This document shows, one piece after another, positions 7,505-14,913 of a stretch of 24,619 bases of DNA. This DNA comes from Chloroflexota bacterium (GTDB taxonomy: Bacteria; Chloroflexota; Anaerolineae; B4-G1; SLSP01). The stretch lies in NCBI GenBank assembly GCA_022707665.1, contig JAKJAE010000005.1, forward strand, positions 1 to 24,619, given 5' to 3'. The notes beneath the pieces were generated by a model that was not told where the DNA came from, made no database searches, and saw only the letters and a program-made list of their open reading frames with translations. The position numbers were made by a program, and so were the translations under genes. Position 1 is the stretch's first letter, and every line of letters starts with the position of its first letter.

Positions 7505-8713
7505 ATGATAGATGACACCCACGATCTGACACTGGCACAGCGTGCCTTCATCCTCGCCAAGATCTTCCAGGCCATCCCGCTTTACTTCGCGCACTGGCAG
7601 GATTCCGAGCTCTCGCGCGATGGCCTGGACGCCGCGTTTGCGGACCTGGCCGAGGCAGCGCTGCCGTGGCAGAGCCGCAAACGCTTCTCGCTCCTGGTGA
7701 TGGCCTTCCTGGCGCGCTTCAACAACGCCCACACCAGGCTGTTCGACCCCTATCTGGAAGCTCTGCCGCCGGTGGGCATGGCGCTGCACCCCGTGGAGGG
7801 CCGCTGGACAGTCGTGAGGTCCGGCCATCCGGCTCTGACGCCGGGCGACGTGGTCCTGCGCATCGAGGACCGGCCGGCCGACGACTGGTATGCAGAGCTT
7901 CGCGCCTATGCCTTCGGGAGCCCCCAGGCCCGCACGATCCAGTTCGACACGCTCCTCGGCGCCTTCCTGCCGGAGCGCTACACGCTGCAGGTCGAGGATG
8001 CGGAAGGCACCACGCGCACCCGCACGATCGATCGTGCGGCCCTTCGAACCGGTGCGGCGCCGCCAGCCACCGAAGGCCGTTGGCTCGCCGATGACCTCGC
8101 GATGATCCGGGTCCCGAGCTTCATCCCGCCTGAGGCCGAGGAGTGCGCCCGGGCCTATGTCCAGGAATTCGCCGGCGCGTCGGCCCTGATCGTCGATGTC
8201 CGCGACAACCACGGCGGCAGCACACCAGGCGGCCTGATCTCGCGCCTGATGGACCGGCCCTATCGCTGGTGGGCGGAGAGCAGCCCTCTGACAGTCGGGC
8301 TTCTCGCCGTCCAGGCGCAACGCGGGGGCGACGCCATCTTCCGCTCCGCGCACCTCCAGTGGCCCGCTTCGGTGAGCGATCCGGACCCTTCGGGCTACAG
8401 AGGAAGGCTCGCCCTCCTGGTCGACCGGGGGACGCTCTCCGCCGCCGAGGACTTCACGATGCCCTTCAAGGACAACGGGCGGGCCGTGATCGTCGGCGAA
8501 ACGACCGGCGGCTCCACGGGCCAGCCCTTTGTGCACACATTCGAGCAGGGCATCCTGCTCGCAGTCGGCACGAAGCGCGCGACCATGCCCGATGGCACCC
8601 CGTTCGAGGGCATCGGCATCGCGCCGGACGTTCCGGTCGAGGTGCGGCGTGAGGACCTCTACGCCGGGCGCGATCCCGTGCTCGAACGCGCCGTCGCCCT
8701 GGCCCGTGGTTAG
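7505..8713 (+). CDS. S41 family peptidase (C-terminal processing/tricorn-like)
   Basis: A 402-aa protein with AGGAGG at 7493-7498, six bases before ATG. The helical N-terminus (residues 10-80) ends in NNAHTRLFD, matching the usual DGHT turn of S41 enzymes. A short PDZ-like segment follows (about 95-175, TPGDVVLRIEDRPADDW). The catalytic core has LIVDVRDNHGGSTPGG, then the nucleophile region DRGTLSAAEDF with Ser312, and VGETTGGSTGQPF with Glu332. There is no lysine about 25 residues after the serine, so the tricorn/IRBP-like catalytic arrangement fits better than the Ser-Lys dyad of CtpA. No signal peptide or membrane anchor is visible, so the protein is probably cytoplasmic, which is less usual for the family. 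The gene starts 43 bp after the helicase gene and is followed at 28 bp by a zinc-ribbon-like protein, so all could be co-transcribed. Confidence 0.88.
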   Translation: MIDDTHDLTLAQRAFILAKIFQAIPLYFAHWQDSELSRDGLDAAFADLAEAALPWQSRKRFSLLVMAFLARFNNAHTRLFDPYLEALPPVGMALHPVEGRWTVVRSGHPALTPGDVVLRIEDRPADDWYAELRAYAFGSPQARTIQFDTLLGAFLPERYTLQVEDAEGTTRTRTIDRAALRTGAAPPATEGRWLADDLAMIRVPSFIPPEAEECARAYVQEFAGASALIVDVRDNHGGSTPGGLISRLMDRPYRWWAESSPLTVGLLAVQAQRGGDAIFRSAHLQWPASVSDPDPSGYRGRLALLVDRGTLSAAEDFTMPFKDNGRAVIVGETTGGSTGQPFVHTFEQGILLAVGTKRATMPDGTPFEGIGIAPDVPVEVRREDLYAGRDPVLERAVALARG

Positions 8714-8741
8714 GGATTGGTCGAGACGGAGAGAGACACCG

Positions 8742-9470
8742 ATGCCGGACCCCTGCTCGATCTGCAGCCTGCTCAAGGACGTTCAGACGTCCTTCTACAA
8801 ATACGCCGCGCCCGAGTACGATATCCCGCTGCCCCCAGCCGCCGCCCGGCTCGCCATCGTTCTGACGCCGGACCTCCACGATCCCGAGGTCTACCACGTC
8901 CGCTGTTGCCCCGAGTGCGGCACGCTCTACACCTATCGCTTCTCCTACGAGTATCACACCAACGGCAGCGAGGACGAGGAGGAGCTATCCCGGATGTCGC
9001 CTGCCGAGGCCGGGGCCTACCTCCGTGCGCAGGCGCGAGCGCTGGAGGCGCTCCGTCGCGACATCGATGCACTGGAGAGCAACGCCGGCCAGTGGGCCGA
9101 CTACCTCGACCGGGGCCATCCGTCGCTCGCGGAGGCCGAGGCCGCGCGGGCCGCAATGGACGGCGCGATGGAGAACGCCCAGCGGTCGCGGGAGCAGTTA
9201 CGCGGGCAGGTCGAGGCCCTCCGCACGACGTGCCCGGGCATCCTCACGACGTGGGCAGCGGCGCACGTGCGCGTCTGCAACGCCTACGTGGACACCCCCA
9301 CCGGCTCCGACGAACACACCCGGACCGTCCGCTACGTGGCACGAACGACCGCCGAGGCGTGGGAGCGGCTCCCCTACGAGGGCGAGACGTTCATCTCCGT
9401 CGCCGGGATCTGGATGGAGGGCTACGACGAGCGTCTGGACGCCGAGTTGGCGCCTGACGTGACCCCTTGA
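8742..9470 (+). CDS. Cysteine-rich coiled-coil protein of unknown function
   Basis: The start is placed at ATG 8742 (242 aa). The open frame extends to 8529, but that upstream part overlaps the peptidase gene and is very rich in Ser and Arg, as expected for a shadow. Two cysteine pairs (CSIC at residues 5-8 and CCPECG at 55-60) suggest a zinc ribbon. Residues about 85-165 are Glu/Ala/Arg-rich heptads compatible with a coiled coil (LRAQARALEALRRDIDALES). The tail (TAEAWERLPYEGETFISVAG) is globular. I do not recognise the family. It is not secreted by sequence. It follows the S41 peptidase by 28 bp and may be its substrate or partner, which is only a context guess. Confidence 0.72.
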   Translation: MPDPCSICSLLKDVQTSFYKYAAPEYDIPLPPAAARLAIVLTPDLHDPEVYHVRCCPECGTLYTYRFSYEYHTNGSEDEEELSRMSPAEAGAYLRAQARALEALRRDIDALESNAGQWADYLDRGHPSLAEAEAARAAMDGAMENAQRSREQLRGQVEALRTTCPGILTTWAAAHVRVCNAYVDTPTGSDEHTRTVRYVARTTAEAWERLPYEGETFISVAGIWMEGYDERLDAELAPDVTP

Positions 9471-9493
9471 CAACGCCCACAGCGACCTATAAT
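9467..9493 (+). promoter_or_regulatory. Promoter of the subtilase gene
   Basis: TTGACA (9467-9472, overlapping the previous stop codon) and TATAAT (9488-9493) are both perfect consensus matches, but the spacer is only 15 bp, shorter than the usual 16-18. A transcript from here would carry a leader of about 90 bases before ATG 9593. Confidence 0.6.
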
Positions 9494-9592
9494 CGCCGCT
9501 TATGGGCCGGTCACCGAGCACCGCACACCCCCGACCCACCCATCCCAATTCGTTGGTGGCGCTTCGATCATCTTTCATTGGAGGGGAGACTC

Positions 9593-11734
9593 ATGAAACG
9601 CATCGGCCGTATTGCAGTGTTGGTGGTGGTTGTCCTGGCCCTGTCGGCCATCGCCCGGCCTGCCCCGTCGCTTGCGGGTGGCGAGGTGCGGGTGCTGGTC
9701 CAGTTCGCCCCGGGGCGCGGGGCGGCGGTACGCGCCGCGCTGCAGGGCGCCGGCGGCACCATCCATTATCAGTTCGATGACCTGAACACCTTCGCAGTCT
9801 CGCTGCCCGAAGCGGCCCTCAAGGGGATCGAGCGCAACCCGAACGTCGTGCTGGTCGAGGAGGACGCGCCTCGTTACCTGATGGGCCAGGAGACGCCGTA
9901 CGGCGTCGATATGGTCCAAGCGCTGGACGTCTGGGATGCCAATGGCGACGGCGCCTTCGACGCGGGGGCCCCGACCGGCGCCGGGATCACGGTCTGCATC
10001 ATCGACTCGGGCCTCTACACCGGGCACGAGGACCACGCGGCCAACTCGTCCAGGATCACGGGTTACCTGTCAGGCTGGGATACCGATCGCTGTGGGCACG
10101 GCACGCACGTGGCCGGAACCATCGCCGCGGTCAACAACGGCCTCGGCGTCGTCGGTGTGAGCCCCAATGTCTCGCTCTACATCGTCAAGGTCTTCGGCGA
10201 CGATTGTGGTTGGGCCTATAGCTCGACGCTGGTCGACGCGACCAACCGCTGCGCCGCTGCTGGTGCCAATATCATCAGCATGAGCTTGGGCGGTACCAAG
10301 TCCTTGCGGACGGAGCGGACCCAGTTCGACAAGCTGTACAGCCAGAACATCCTCTCGATTGCCGCAGCCGGTAACGACGGCACCACTGCCTACAACTACC
10401 CCGCCTCCTATACCTCGGTGGTCTCCGTCGCCGCGATCGATAGCAATATGGCCGTCGCTGACTTCTCGCAACAGAACGACCAGGTCGAGCTCGCCGCGCC
10501 CGGCGTCGCCGTGTTGAGCACGGTGCCCTTCGTGGCTAAGAACACGCTGACCGTCGACGGCGTTGAGTACTCAGGCAGCCAGATCGAGTTTGCCGCTTAC
10601 GGCACGGTATCAGGCGCCCTCGTCGATGGCGGGCTCTGTGCCGCTCCTAGTTCGTGGACCGGCAAGGTCGTCCTGTGCCAACGTGGTGACATTAGCTTCT
10701 ACGACAAGGTCATGAGCGTGCAGAATGGCGGTGGCGTGGCAGCTGTCATCTACAACAACGTGCCGGGCGGTTTCCTCGGCACGCTTGGCGATGGCTACAG
10801 CTCGACGATCCCGGCCATTAGCCTGAGCCAGGAGGATGGGCTCTACCTCGTGGCCAACAAACTGGGATCCACGGGCAGGGTCGAGAGTACTGCGCCCCTT
10901 GAAGGCAGCGGCTACGAAGCCTGGGATGGCACGTCGATGGCCACGCCACACGTCTCGGCAGTGGCGGCGCTGCTCTGGAGCTCCGACACAACCCTGACCA
11001 ACGCCGAGATTCGCGCCGCGATGACTTCCACGGCCCTGGATCTCGGGACCGCCGGTCGCGACGTTGCCTACGGCTATGGCCTCGTCCAGGCCAAGGCTGC
11101 GCTCATTTCCCTGGGCGGCGGCAGCCCCGTCGACACTCCGCCCACCGTCTATATCACGGCCCCGACCGCAGGCGAGACAGTCGCCGGCCCGGTGACCGTC
11201 ACCGCGAACGCGGCAGACGACCAAGGCGTCGCGCGGGTGGACTTTTTCGTGGACGGCCAGCCCCTTGGAGTGGACAGTGATGAGACCGGTGGCTGGTCGG
11301 TAACCTGGGACACGACGACTGCGACGGATGCCTCGCATACGCTCACTGCGGTCGCGACAGACACGGCTGACAATACGACGGAGAGCGCTGGTGTCACGGT
11401 GACGGTGAACAACACAACGACACCCGTGACGATCTTCGTGGCCGACATTGCGATGTCGGGGACGAAAGCAGGCGTCAACAGAACCGCCACCGCCGTGGTC
11501 ACCATCAAGGACACCAACGGTGCGCTGGTCGCGGGCGCAACGGTCTCGGGCACCTGGAGCGGCAGCTACACTGGCTCCGTCTCGGGCACAACAAGCGCCG
11601 ACGGCACGGTCACCTTCACTGCCTCGGCCAAACGCGGTACGAGCTTCACCTTCACGGTGACCAACGTCACCAAGACGGGAGCCAACTACGACGCGACCAA
11701 GAACGTCGAGACCTGGGACACCCAGACGTTCTAG
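9593..11734 (+). CDS. Secreted subtilisin-like serine protease (S8) with PA insert and Ig-like domains
   Basis: A 713-aa exported protease. ATG 9593 follows GGAGGGGAG and gives a clean signal peptide (MKRIGR, then a Val/Leu-rich core, likely cut near residue 28). An open-frame start 126 bp upstream lies inside the promoter. The I9-type propeptide spans about 31-95. The catalytic triad is Asp138 (CIIDSGLYTGHED), His169 (CGHGTHVAGT) and Ser448 (WDGTSMATPH), with oxyanion Asn261 (AAGNDG). A PA (protease-associated) domain is inserted at about 315-440, between the oxyanion asparagine and the serine. After residue 510 there is a short Gly/Ser linker, an Ig-like domain (PPTVYITAPTAGETVAGPVT, about 516-610) and a Big_1-like C-terminal domain (about 615-713). 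No cell-wall anchor is seen. It probably degrades extracellular protein. It is transcribed alone, with its own promoter and terminator. Confidence 0.93.
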   Translation: MKRIGRIAVLVVVVLALSAIARPAPSLAGGEVRVLVQFAPGRGAAVRAALQGAGGTIHYQFDDLNTFAVSLPEAALKGIERNPNVVLVEEDAPRYLMGQETPYGVDMVQALDVWDANGDGAFDAGAPTGAGITVCIIDSGLYTGHEDHAANSSRITGYLSGWDTDRCGHGTHVAGTIAAVNNGLGVVGVSPNVSLYIVKVFGDDCGWAYSSTLVDATNRCAAAGANIISMSLGGTKSLRTERTQFDKLYSQNILSIAAAGNDGTTAYNYPASYTSVVSVAAIDSNMAVADFSQQNDQVELAAPGVAVLSTVPFVAKNTLTVDGVEYSGSQIEFAAYGTVSGALVDGGLCAAPSSWTGKVVLCQRGDISFYDKVMSVQNGGGVAAVIYNNVPGGFLGTLGDGYSSTIPAISLSQEDGLYLVANKLGSTGRVESTAPLEGSGYEAWDGTSMATPHVSAVAALLWSSDTTLTNAEIRAAMTSTALDLGTAGRDVAYGYGLVQAKAALISLGGGSPVDTPPTVYITAPTAGETVAGPVTVTANAADDQGVARVDFFVDGQPLGVDSDETGGWSVTWDTTTATDASHTLTAVATDTADNTTESAGVTVTVNNTTTPVTIFVADIAMSGTKAGVNRTATAVVTIKDTNGALVAGATVSGTWSGSYTGSVSGTTSADGTVTFTASAKRGTSFTFTVTNVTKTGANYDATKNVETWDTQTF

Positions 11735-11758
11735 GTCCAGCCACCAAGCATCGGATGC

Positions 11759-11791
11759 ACAGCCCGGCCAAAACGGCCGGGCTGTGTTCTT
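11759..11791 (+). terminator. Intrinsic terminator of the subtilase gene
   Basis: ACAGCCCGGCC (11759-11769) pairs perfectly with GGCCGGGCTGT (11775-11785) across an AAAAC loop, followed by GTTCTT. The 11-bp GC-rich stem lies 24 bases after the subtilase stop. Confidence 0.88.
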
Positions 11792-11955
11792 GGGTGAGGC
11801 GGCATACACCCCAAGCTCGGCTACCCTGAGGCGAGAAGCCGACGCAACGGAGATGCTCCTCCCTCATAGACAGGATGCTATCCCAGCGGCATTGGCAGGT
11901 CTGAGTCGAGCCTGTTGCTCATGGCTCACACGCCAAGTCGTAACAGACGGCTCTG

Positions 11956-12001
11956 CCCTTGCGAGGGTTTCCCCGCGTTCCGACGCGCACCCTCGCAAGG
12001 G
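11956..12001. repeat. 13-bp inverted repeat with nested stem
   Basis: CCCTTGCGAGGGT (11956-11968) is matched exactly by ACCCTCGCAAGGG (11989-12001). The 20-nt loop contains a GCG/CGC mini-stem. It lies in the non-coding gap after the subtilase terminator, far from any start codon. It looks like a repeat element or a structured RNA piece rather than a gene signal. No T-tract follows. Confidence 0.6.
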
Positions 12002-12120
12002 TTCTGAGCGCTCAACTGCGCCCAGCAGCGAGCTCTTCGCACGGTGCCTCCATTCCATTCGGTGTGACCACGCAAAGGAGGAAGCGCCCACGGACAACGG
12101 TCATGTCCAACTGCCCTGAG

Positions 12121-12330
12121 CAGGGGCATTTCATCTTGGGGGCGAAATGAAGACTGCCGTCCTGCCTATCCTGTGTAGAACGCCCGTCCAGGTGCCGGGG
12201 ACGCCATCAGTGCCGGGGACTTTCCGCAGTCCCCGGCACTTTCCGGGCGGAGATGCTGCGCAAAGGCCGCGAGCGTGCGTCAGGGGCTGAGGGAGCAGGC
12301 TGTCTGCCCCCATCCTGAAATGCCCCCCTG
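12121..12330. mobile_element. MITE-like palindromic element with imperfect terminal inverted repeats
   Basis: The left end (12121-12143, starting CAGGGGCATTTCA) matches the reverse complement of the right end (12306-12330, reading CAGGGGGGCATTTCA from the outside). There are 20 identical positions out of 23, with one 2-base indel. Inside, AGACTGCC (12151-12158) faces GGCTGTCT (12298-12305) with one mismatch, CGCCCG (12181-12186) faces CGGGCG (12244-12249), and a perfect 13-bp hairpin sits almost exactly at the centre (12209-12240). The whole 210 bp is thus one nested palindrome with no coding capacity. I find no clear target-site duplication, so recent transposition is not proven. Confidence 0.55.
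12191..12240. repeat. REP-like GTGCCGGGGAC repeats, hairpin
   Basis: GTGCCGGGGAC occurs within 12191-12202 and again within 12209-12221, where it pairs perfectly with AGTCCCCGGCACT (12228-12240) across the loop TTCCGC. The same 11-mer and its complement recur at 14649-14659 and 14711-14721. Palindromes of this style are dispersed through many genomes and are often linked to REP-associated transposases. None is encoded here. Confidence 0.7.
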
Positions 12331-12340
12331 AAGTTCAAGC

Positions 12341-12368
12341 TTGCGCCCATAGCACAGTGCGGTATAAT
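12341..12368 (+). promoter_or_regulatory. Promoter of the ABC-F leader and gene
   Basis: TATAAT at 12363-12368 with TTGCGC at 12341-12346, spacer 16 bp. Transcription would start near 12375, giving a leader of about 235 bases before the ABC-F start codon. The leader contains a small ORF and two terminators. Confidence 0.6.
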
Positions 12369-12416
12369 GATGGCGTGAGTTGCAAACCACTCCAGAGTGA
12401 GAGGACAAAGAGATCA

Positions 12417-12479
12417 ATGGTATTCGGCGCACTGGTAATTCGTACAGTCAACGGCAATGGGGAGCGTTCCTTGTCGTAG
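12417..12479 (+). CDS. Putative 20-residue leader peptide controlling the ABC-F gene
   Basis: ATG 12417 to TAG 12477-12479 encodes MVFGALVIRTVNGNGERSLS. A purine-rich AGAGGA lies 11 bases upstream and a weaker AAAGAG four bases upstream. The ORF sits about 40 bases into the predicted transcript. Its codons 4-6 contain GGCGCACT (12426-12433), which pairs with AGTGCGCC (12478-12485) overlapping its own stop codon. That in turn can compete for the stem of the terminator at 12508. Stalling on this peptide would therefore change leader folding. The peptide has no known homologue that I can name, and its expression is inferred from layout only. Confidence 0.5.
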   Translation: MVFGALVIRTVNGNGERSLS

Positions 12480-12485
12480 TGCGCC
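12426..12485 (+). promoter_or_regulatory. Leader stem alternative to the attenuator terminator
   Basis: GGCGCACT (12426-12433) and AGTGCGCC (12478-12485) are exact complements. If a ribosome covers 12426-12433, the freed AGTGCG at 12478-12483 can pair with CGCACT (12530-12535), the 3' arm of the first terminator, preventing that terminator from forming. The pairings follow directly from the sequence. The switching is inferred. Confidence 0.5.
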
Positions 12486-12507
12486 TGTCTGACGGTCAGT
12501 CATTCTG

Positions 12508-12539
12508 AAAAGTGCGGGCGCATCCGGCCCGCACTTTTT
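12508..12539 (+). terminator. Intrinsic terminator 1 (attenuator) in the ABC-F leader
   Basis: AAAAGTGCGGGC (12508-12519) pairs perfectly with GCCCGCACTTTT (12527-12538) across a 7-nt loop, ending in five T. It lies between the promoter and the start codon, so the gene can be expressed only if this structure is bypassed. Confidence 0.8.
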
Positions 12540-12557
12540 GTTGATCAGCACAGAACC

Positions 12558-12594
12558 AAGCCGCGGGCGCACCCAGCCCGCGGCTTTTCCTTTT
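12558..12594 (+). terminator. Intrinsic terminator 2 in the ABC-F leader
   Basis: AAGCCGCGGGC (12558-12568) pairs with GCCCGCGGCTT (12576-12586), loop GCACCCA, followed by TTCCTTTT. It is a second terminator in tandem, ending just before the GAGGTGA ribosome site (12600-12606). Confidence 0.72.
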
Positions 12595-12609
12595 CTTGTG
12601 AGGTGACGT

Positions 12610-14631
12610 ATGCCGGTCGTGAGTTTCAGCAATCTGGGTAAGGCGTTTGGAGCACTGGACATCTTCGGCGGCCTGTCGGGAGAGGTGCCCCGTGGCGCGC
12701 GCATCGGTCTGGTGGGCCCCAACGGCGTCGGCAAGACGACGTTGATGCGCGTGCTCGTCGGTCAGGAGCCGGCAAGCGCCGGGACCGTCACCATGGCGAA
12801 GGGAACCCGCCTCGGCATCCTCGAACAGGAGGCCGCCGACGCCTTCCTCGCGCCAGAGCACACGGTCTACGAGGAGATGCTCACGGTCTTCGCCGACCTC
12901 CGTGCGCGCGAAGCACAGCTACGGGAGATGGAGGCAGCGATGGCTGAAAGCTCCGATCCCGAGGGGCTGCTGGAGCGTTACGGTGCCGTCCAGGAGGCCT
13001 TTGCCCACGATGGTGGCTACGAGTACGAGCTGCGCATCCAGCAGGTGCTCACGGGCCTCGGCTTCCAGGACGACCAACAGCACATGCCGCTCGCCTTCTG
13101 CAGCGGCGGCCAGAAGACCCGGGCTCTGCTGGCCCGGCTGCTCCTCGAACAGCCCGACCTGCTGGTGCTCGATGAGCCCACAAATCACCTCGATATGGAG
13201 GCGGTAGCATGGCTTGAGAGCGCCCTGCAACGCTGGGATGGCGCCGTCCTCGTGGTGAGCCACGACCGCTACTTCCTCGACCAGGTCGTCAACGTGATCT
13301 GGGAGATGCGCGGGCAGGGGATGGAGGTCTATCGCGGGAACTACAGCGCCTACGTGATGCAGCGGGAGGAGCGTTGGGCCCGGCGCATCAAAGAGTTCGC
13401 CGCCGTCCAGGAGCACTTCTACAAGGAGCTCGAGTTCATCAAGCGCTTCATGCCCAGTGGCGATCCCCAGGCCAAGGGACGTCTCAAGCGACTGGCGCGT
13501 GCCGCGCAGGCGGTGGCCCTTGGCGGAACGCAGGCACTGAACCAGAAGTGGAGCGAGTTCATGGAGGACGATCCCAACATCTCCAAGCGCACGTGGGACG
13601 TGCCGGAGATCGAGCAGGCCGTGAAGTCGCTGCGCGCACCTGACCCATCGCTGGATCGCTTCCGGCTGCGGCTGCGGACCCGCCAGCGCGGCGGCAACGA
13701 GGTGCTCAAGGCGCGCGATGTCACGATCGGGTACCCTGGCACCGAGCTCTTCCATATCGACGACCTGCTGTTGCAGCGCGGAGAGTGCGCGGCCCTGATC
13801 GGGGCCAACGGCACGGGCAAGTCCACTTTCCTGCGCACGCTGCTCGACGAGCTGGCGCCCCTCTCCGGCGATCTGCGGCTGGGCGCCAATCTGGACGTGC
13901 GTTACTTCGCCCAGGCCTACGAGATCCTGGACCCGGACCAGACGGTGCTCGACGAGTTGCTCGATCACCAGCCTATGGGGTTGGGGGAGGCGCGCAGCAT
14001 GCTGGGGCATTACCTGTTCCGCGGGGACGGTGTCTACAAGCCGATGCGGGCGCTCAGCGGCGGTGAGCGTGGGCGCTTCGCGCTGCTCGTGCTGGCGCTC
14101 CATCCCGTGAACTTCCTGCTGCTCGATGAGCCGACCAATCACCTCGACATCGAGACGCAGGAGATGCTGGAGGACGCCCTGCGGGCATTCCCGGGCACCG
14201 TCCTGATGGTTTCGCACGACCGCTACTTGATCGACAAACTGGCAACGCAGGTCTGGGAGCTCCGCGATGGCGGGTTGCGCGTCTATCCAGGGAACTACGG
14301 CGCCTACATGGCGGCACGCGACGCGGAGCGCGCTGCCCTGGCTTCGGGACGCACCGCCGAGATCGAGGCGGCGAAATCTGCACAGAACGCCCATGCCGAC
14401 CGGGCGTGCTCAGCACCGAGCCGGGCGCGGCAACAGGCGGAGGCCGAGCGGCTCATCGGTGAGATCCACTCGCAGGAGACCCGGCTGCACGCCTTGGCGG
14501 AGGCGATGGTCACTGCGACCGAGGCCAAGGACTGGGACGAAGTGCAGCGACTGAAGCTCGCCTACCGCGATCAGGAGTCCCACCTGGCCGCCCTGATGGC
14601 CCACTGGGAACGGACCGAAATCATGATGTAG
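12610..14631 (+). CDS. ABC-F family ATPase (ribosome-associated, Uup/YdiF-like)
   Basis: A 673-aa protein with two ATP-binding cassettes and no membrane segment, the mark of ABC-F proteins. These bind the ribosomal E site and relieve stalling or displace antibiotics. Cassette 1 has Walker A GPNGVGKT (36-43), signature CSGGQ (164-168, C replacing the usual L) and LDEPTNHLD (187-195). Cassette 2 has GANGTGKST (398-406), LSGGE (482-486) and LDEPTNHLD (505-513). The interdomain linker, roughly 248-360, is long and charged (YKELEFIKRFMPSGDPQAKG and RLKRLARAAQAV), the part that reaches the tRNA or the drug site. The tail from about 585 is Ala/Glu-rich and probably a coiled coil. ATG 12610 follows GAGGTGA. 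The leader carries a small ORF and terminators, as in inducible antibiotic-resistance ABC-F genes. Housekeeping and resistance roles cannot be separated from sequence alone. Confidence 0.92.
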   Translation: MPVVSFSNLGKAFGALDIFGGLSGEVPRGARIGLVGPNGVGKTTLMRVLVGQEPASAGTVTMAKGTRLGILEQEAADAFLAPEHTVYEEMLTVFADLRAREAQLREMEAAMAESSDPEGLLERYGAVQEAFAHDGGYEYELRIQQVLTGLGFQDDQQHMPLAFCSGGQKTRALLARLLLEQPDLLVLDEPTNHLDMEAVAWLESALQRWDGAVLVVSHDRYFLDQVVNVIWEMRGQGMEVYRGNYSAYVMQREERWARRIKEFAAVQEHFYKELEFIKRFMPSGDPQAKGRLKRLARAAQAVALGGTQALNQKWSEFMEDDPNISKRTWDVPEIEQAVKSLRAPDPSLDRFRLRLRTRQRGGNEVLKARDVTIGYPGTELFHIDDLLLQRGECAALIGANGTGKSTFLRTLLDELAPLSGDLRLGANLDVRYFAQAYEILDPDQTVLDELLDHQPMGLGEARSMLGHYLFRGDGVYKPMRALSGGERGRFALLVLALHPVNFLLLDEPTNHLDIETQEMLEDALRAFPGTVLMVSHDRYLIDKLATQVWELRDGGLRVYPGNYGAYMAARDAERAALASGRTAEIEAAKSAQNAHADRACSAPSRARQQAEAERLIGEIHSQETRLHALAEAMVTATEAKDWDEVQRLKLAYRDQESHLAALMAHWERTEIMM

Positions 14632-14647
14632 CACCTTCAGAGCCCGC

Positions 14648-14766
14648 GGTGCCGGGGACCTGTCGTGCAGCCGCCGCTGACCGCGCCGCCGCCCCCAAGA
14701 CCAAGCCACGGTCCCCGGCACCTAGCATCGCCCAAGTGCCAGGCGCTTCGGAAAGTGCCAGGCACT
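14648..14766. repeat. REP-like repeat cluster after the ABC-F gene
   Basis: GGTGCCGGGGACC (14648-14660) and its exact reverse complement GGTCCCCGGCACC (14710-14722) form a 13-bp inverted repeat with a 49-nt spacer. Two variants follow: AAGTGCCAGGCGCTT (14734-14748) and AGTGCCAGGCACT (14754-14766), both near-perfect palindromes. They share the GTGCC core with the repeats at 12191-12240. The whole 14632-14913 gap has no gene. The long in-frame extension of the next ORF through it is Pro/Arg-rich and not coding-like. Confidence 0.7.
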
Positions 14767-14913
14767 CCAGAACCCGCGGCGCCGAGGCCCACTTTGCCAC
14801 CGCGACCAAACCGTGCTATCCTGAAAGTGCCGAAGGGATCCCCCTCCCCACATCCCCTTCTCCAACCCACGGCTTGGTGTCCTTCCCCCTTTCCACGTCA
14901 GGAGGTAAATACA

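Larger units (their letters stand above)
11735..12609. other. 875-bp gap without a convincing protein gene
   Basis: This stretch holds the subtilase terminator, an inverted repeat (11956-12001), a palindromic MITE-like element (12121-12330) and the ABC-F promoter and leader (12341-12609). Open frames of 60-111 codons exist on both strands at 11784-12129, but their products are low-complexity Arg/Ser/Ala-rich sequences with no ribosome site and no recognisable domain. I see no tRNA or rRNA. Confidence 0.65.

Noticed and set aside
11784..12129. Open frames of 60-111 codons on both strands after the subtilase
   Set aside because: No ribosome site, low-complexity Arg/Ser/Ala-rich products, and overlap with inverted repeats.
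12508..12594. The two leader hairpins as terminators of the subtilase transcript
   Set aside because: The subtilase has its own strong terminator at 11759-11791, and a new promoter lies between it and these hairpins.
12919..14394. 491-aa minus-strand open frame inside the ABC-F gene
   Set aside because: High-GC shadow. The plus strand has both cassettes with all ABC motifs. Similar long antisense frames at 4006-5244, 7427-8776 and 10610-11809 were rejected for the same reason.
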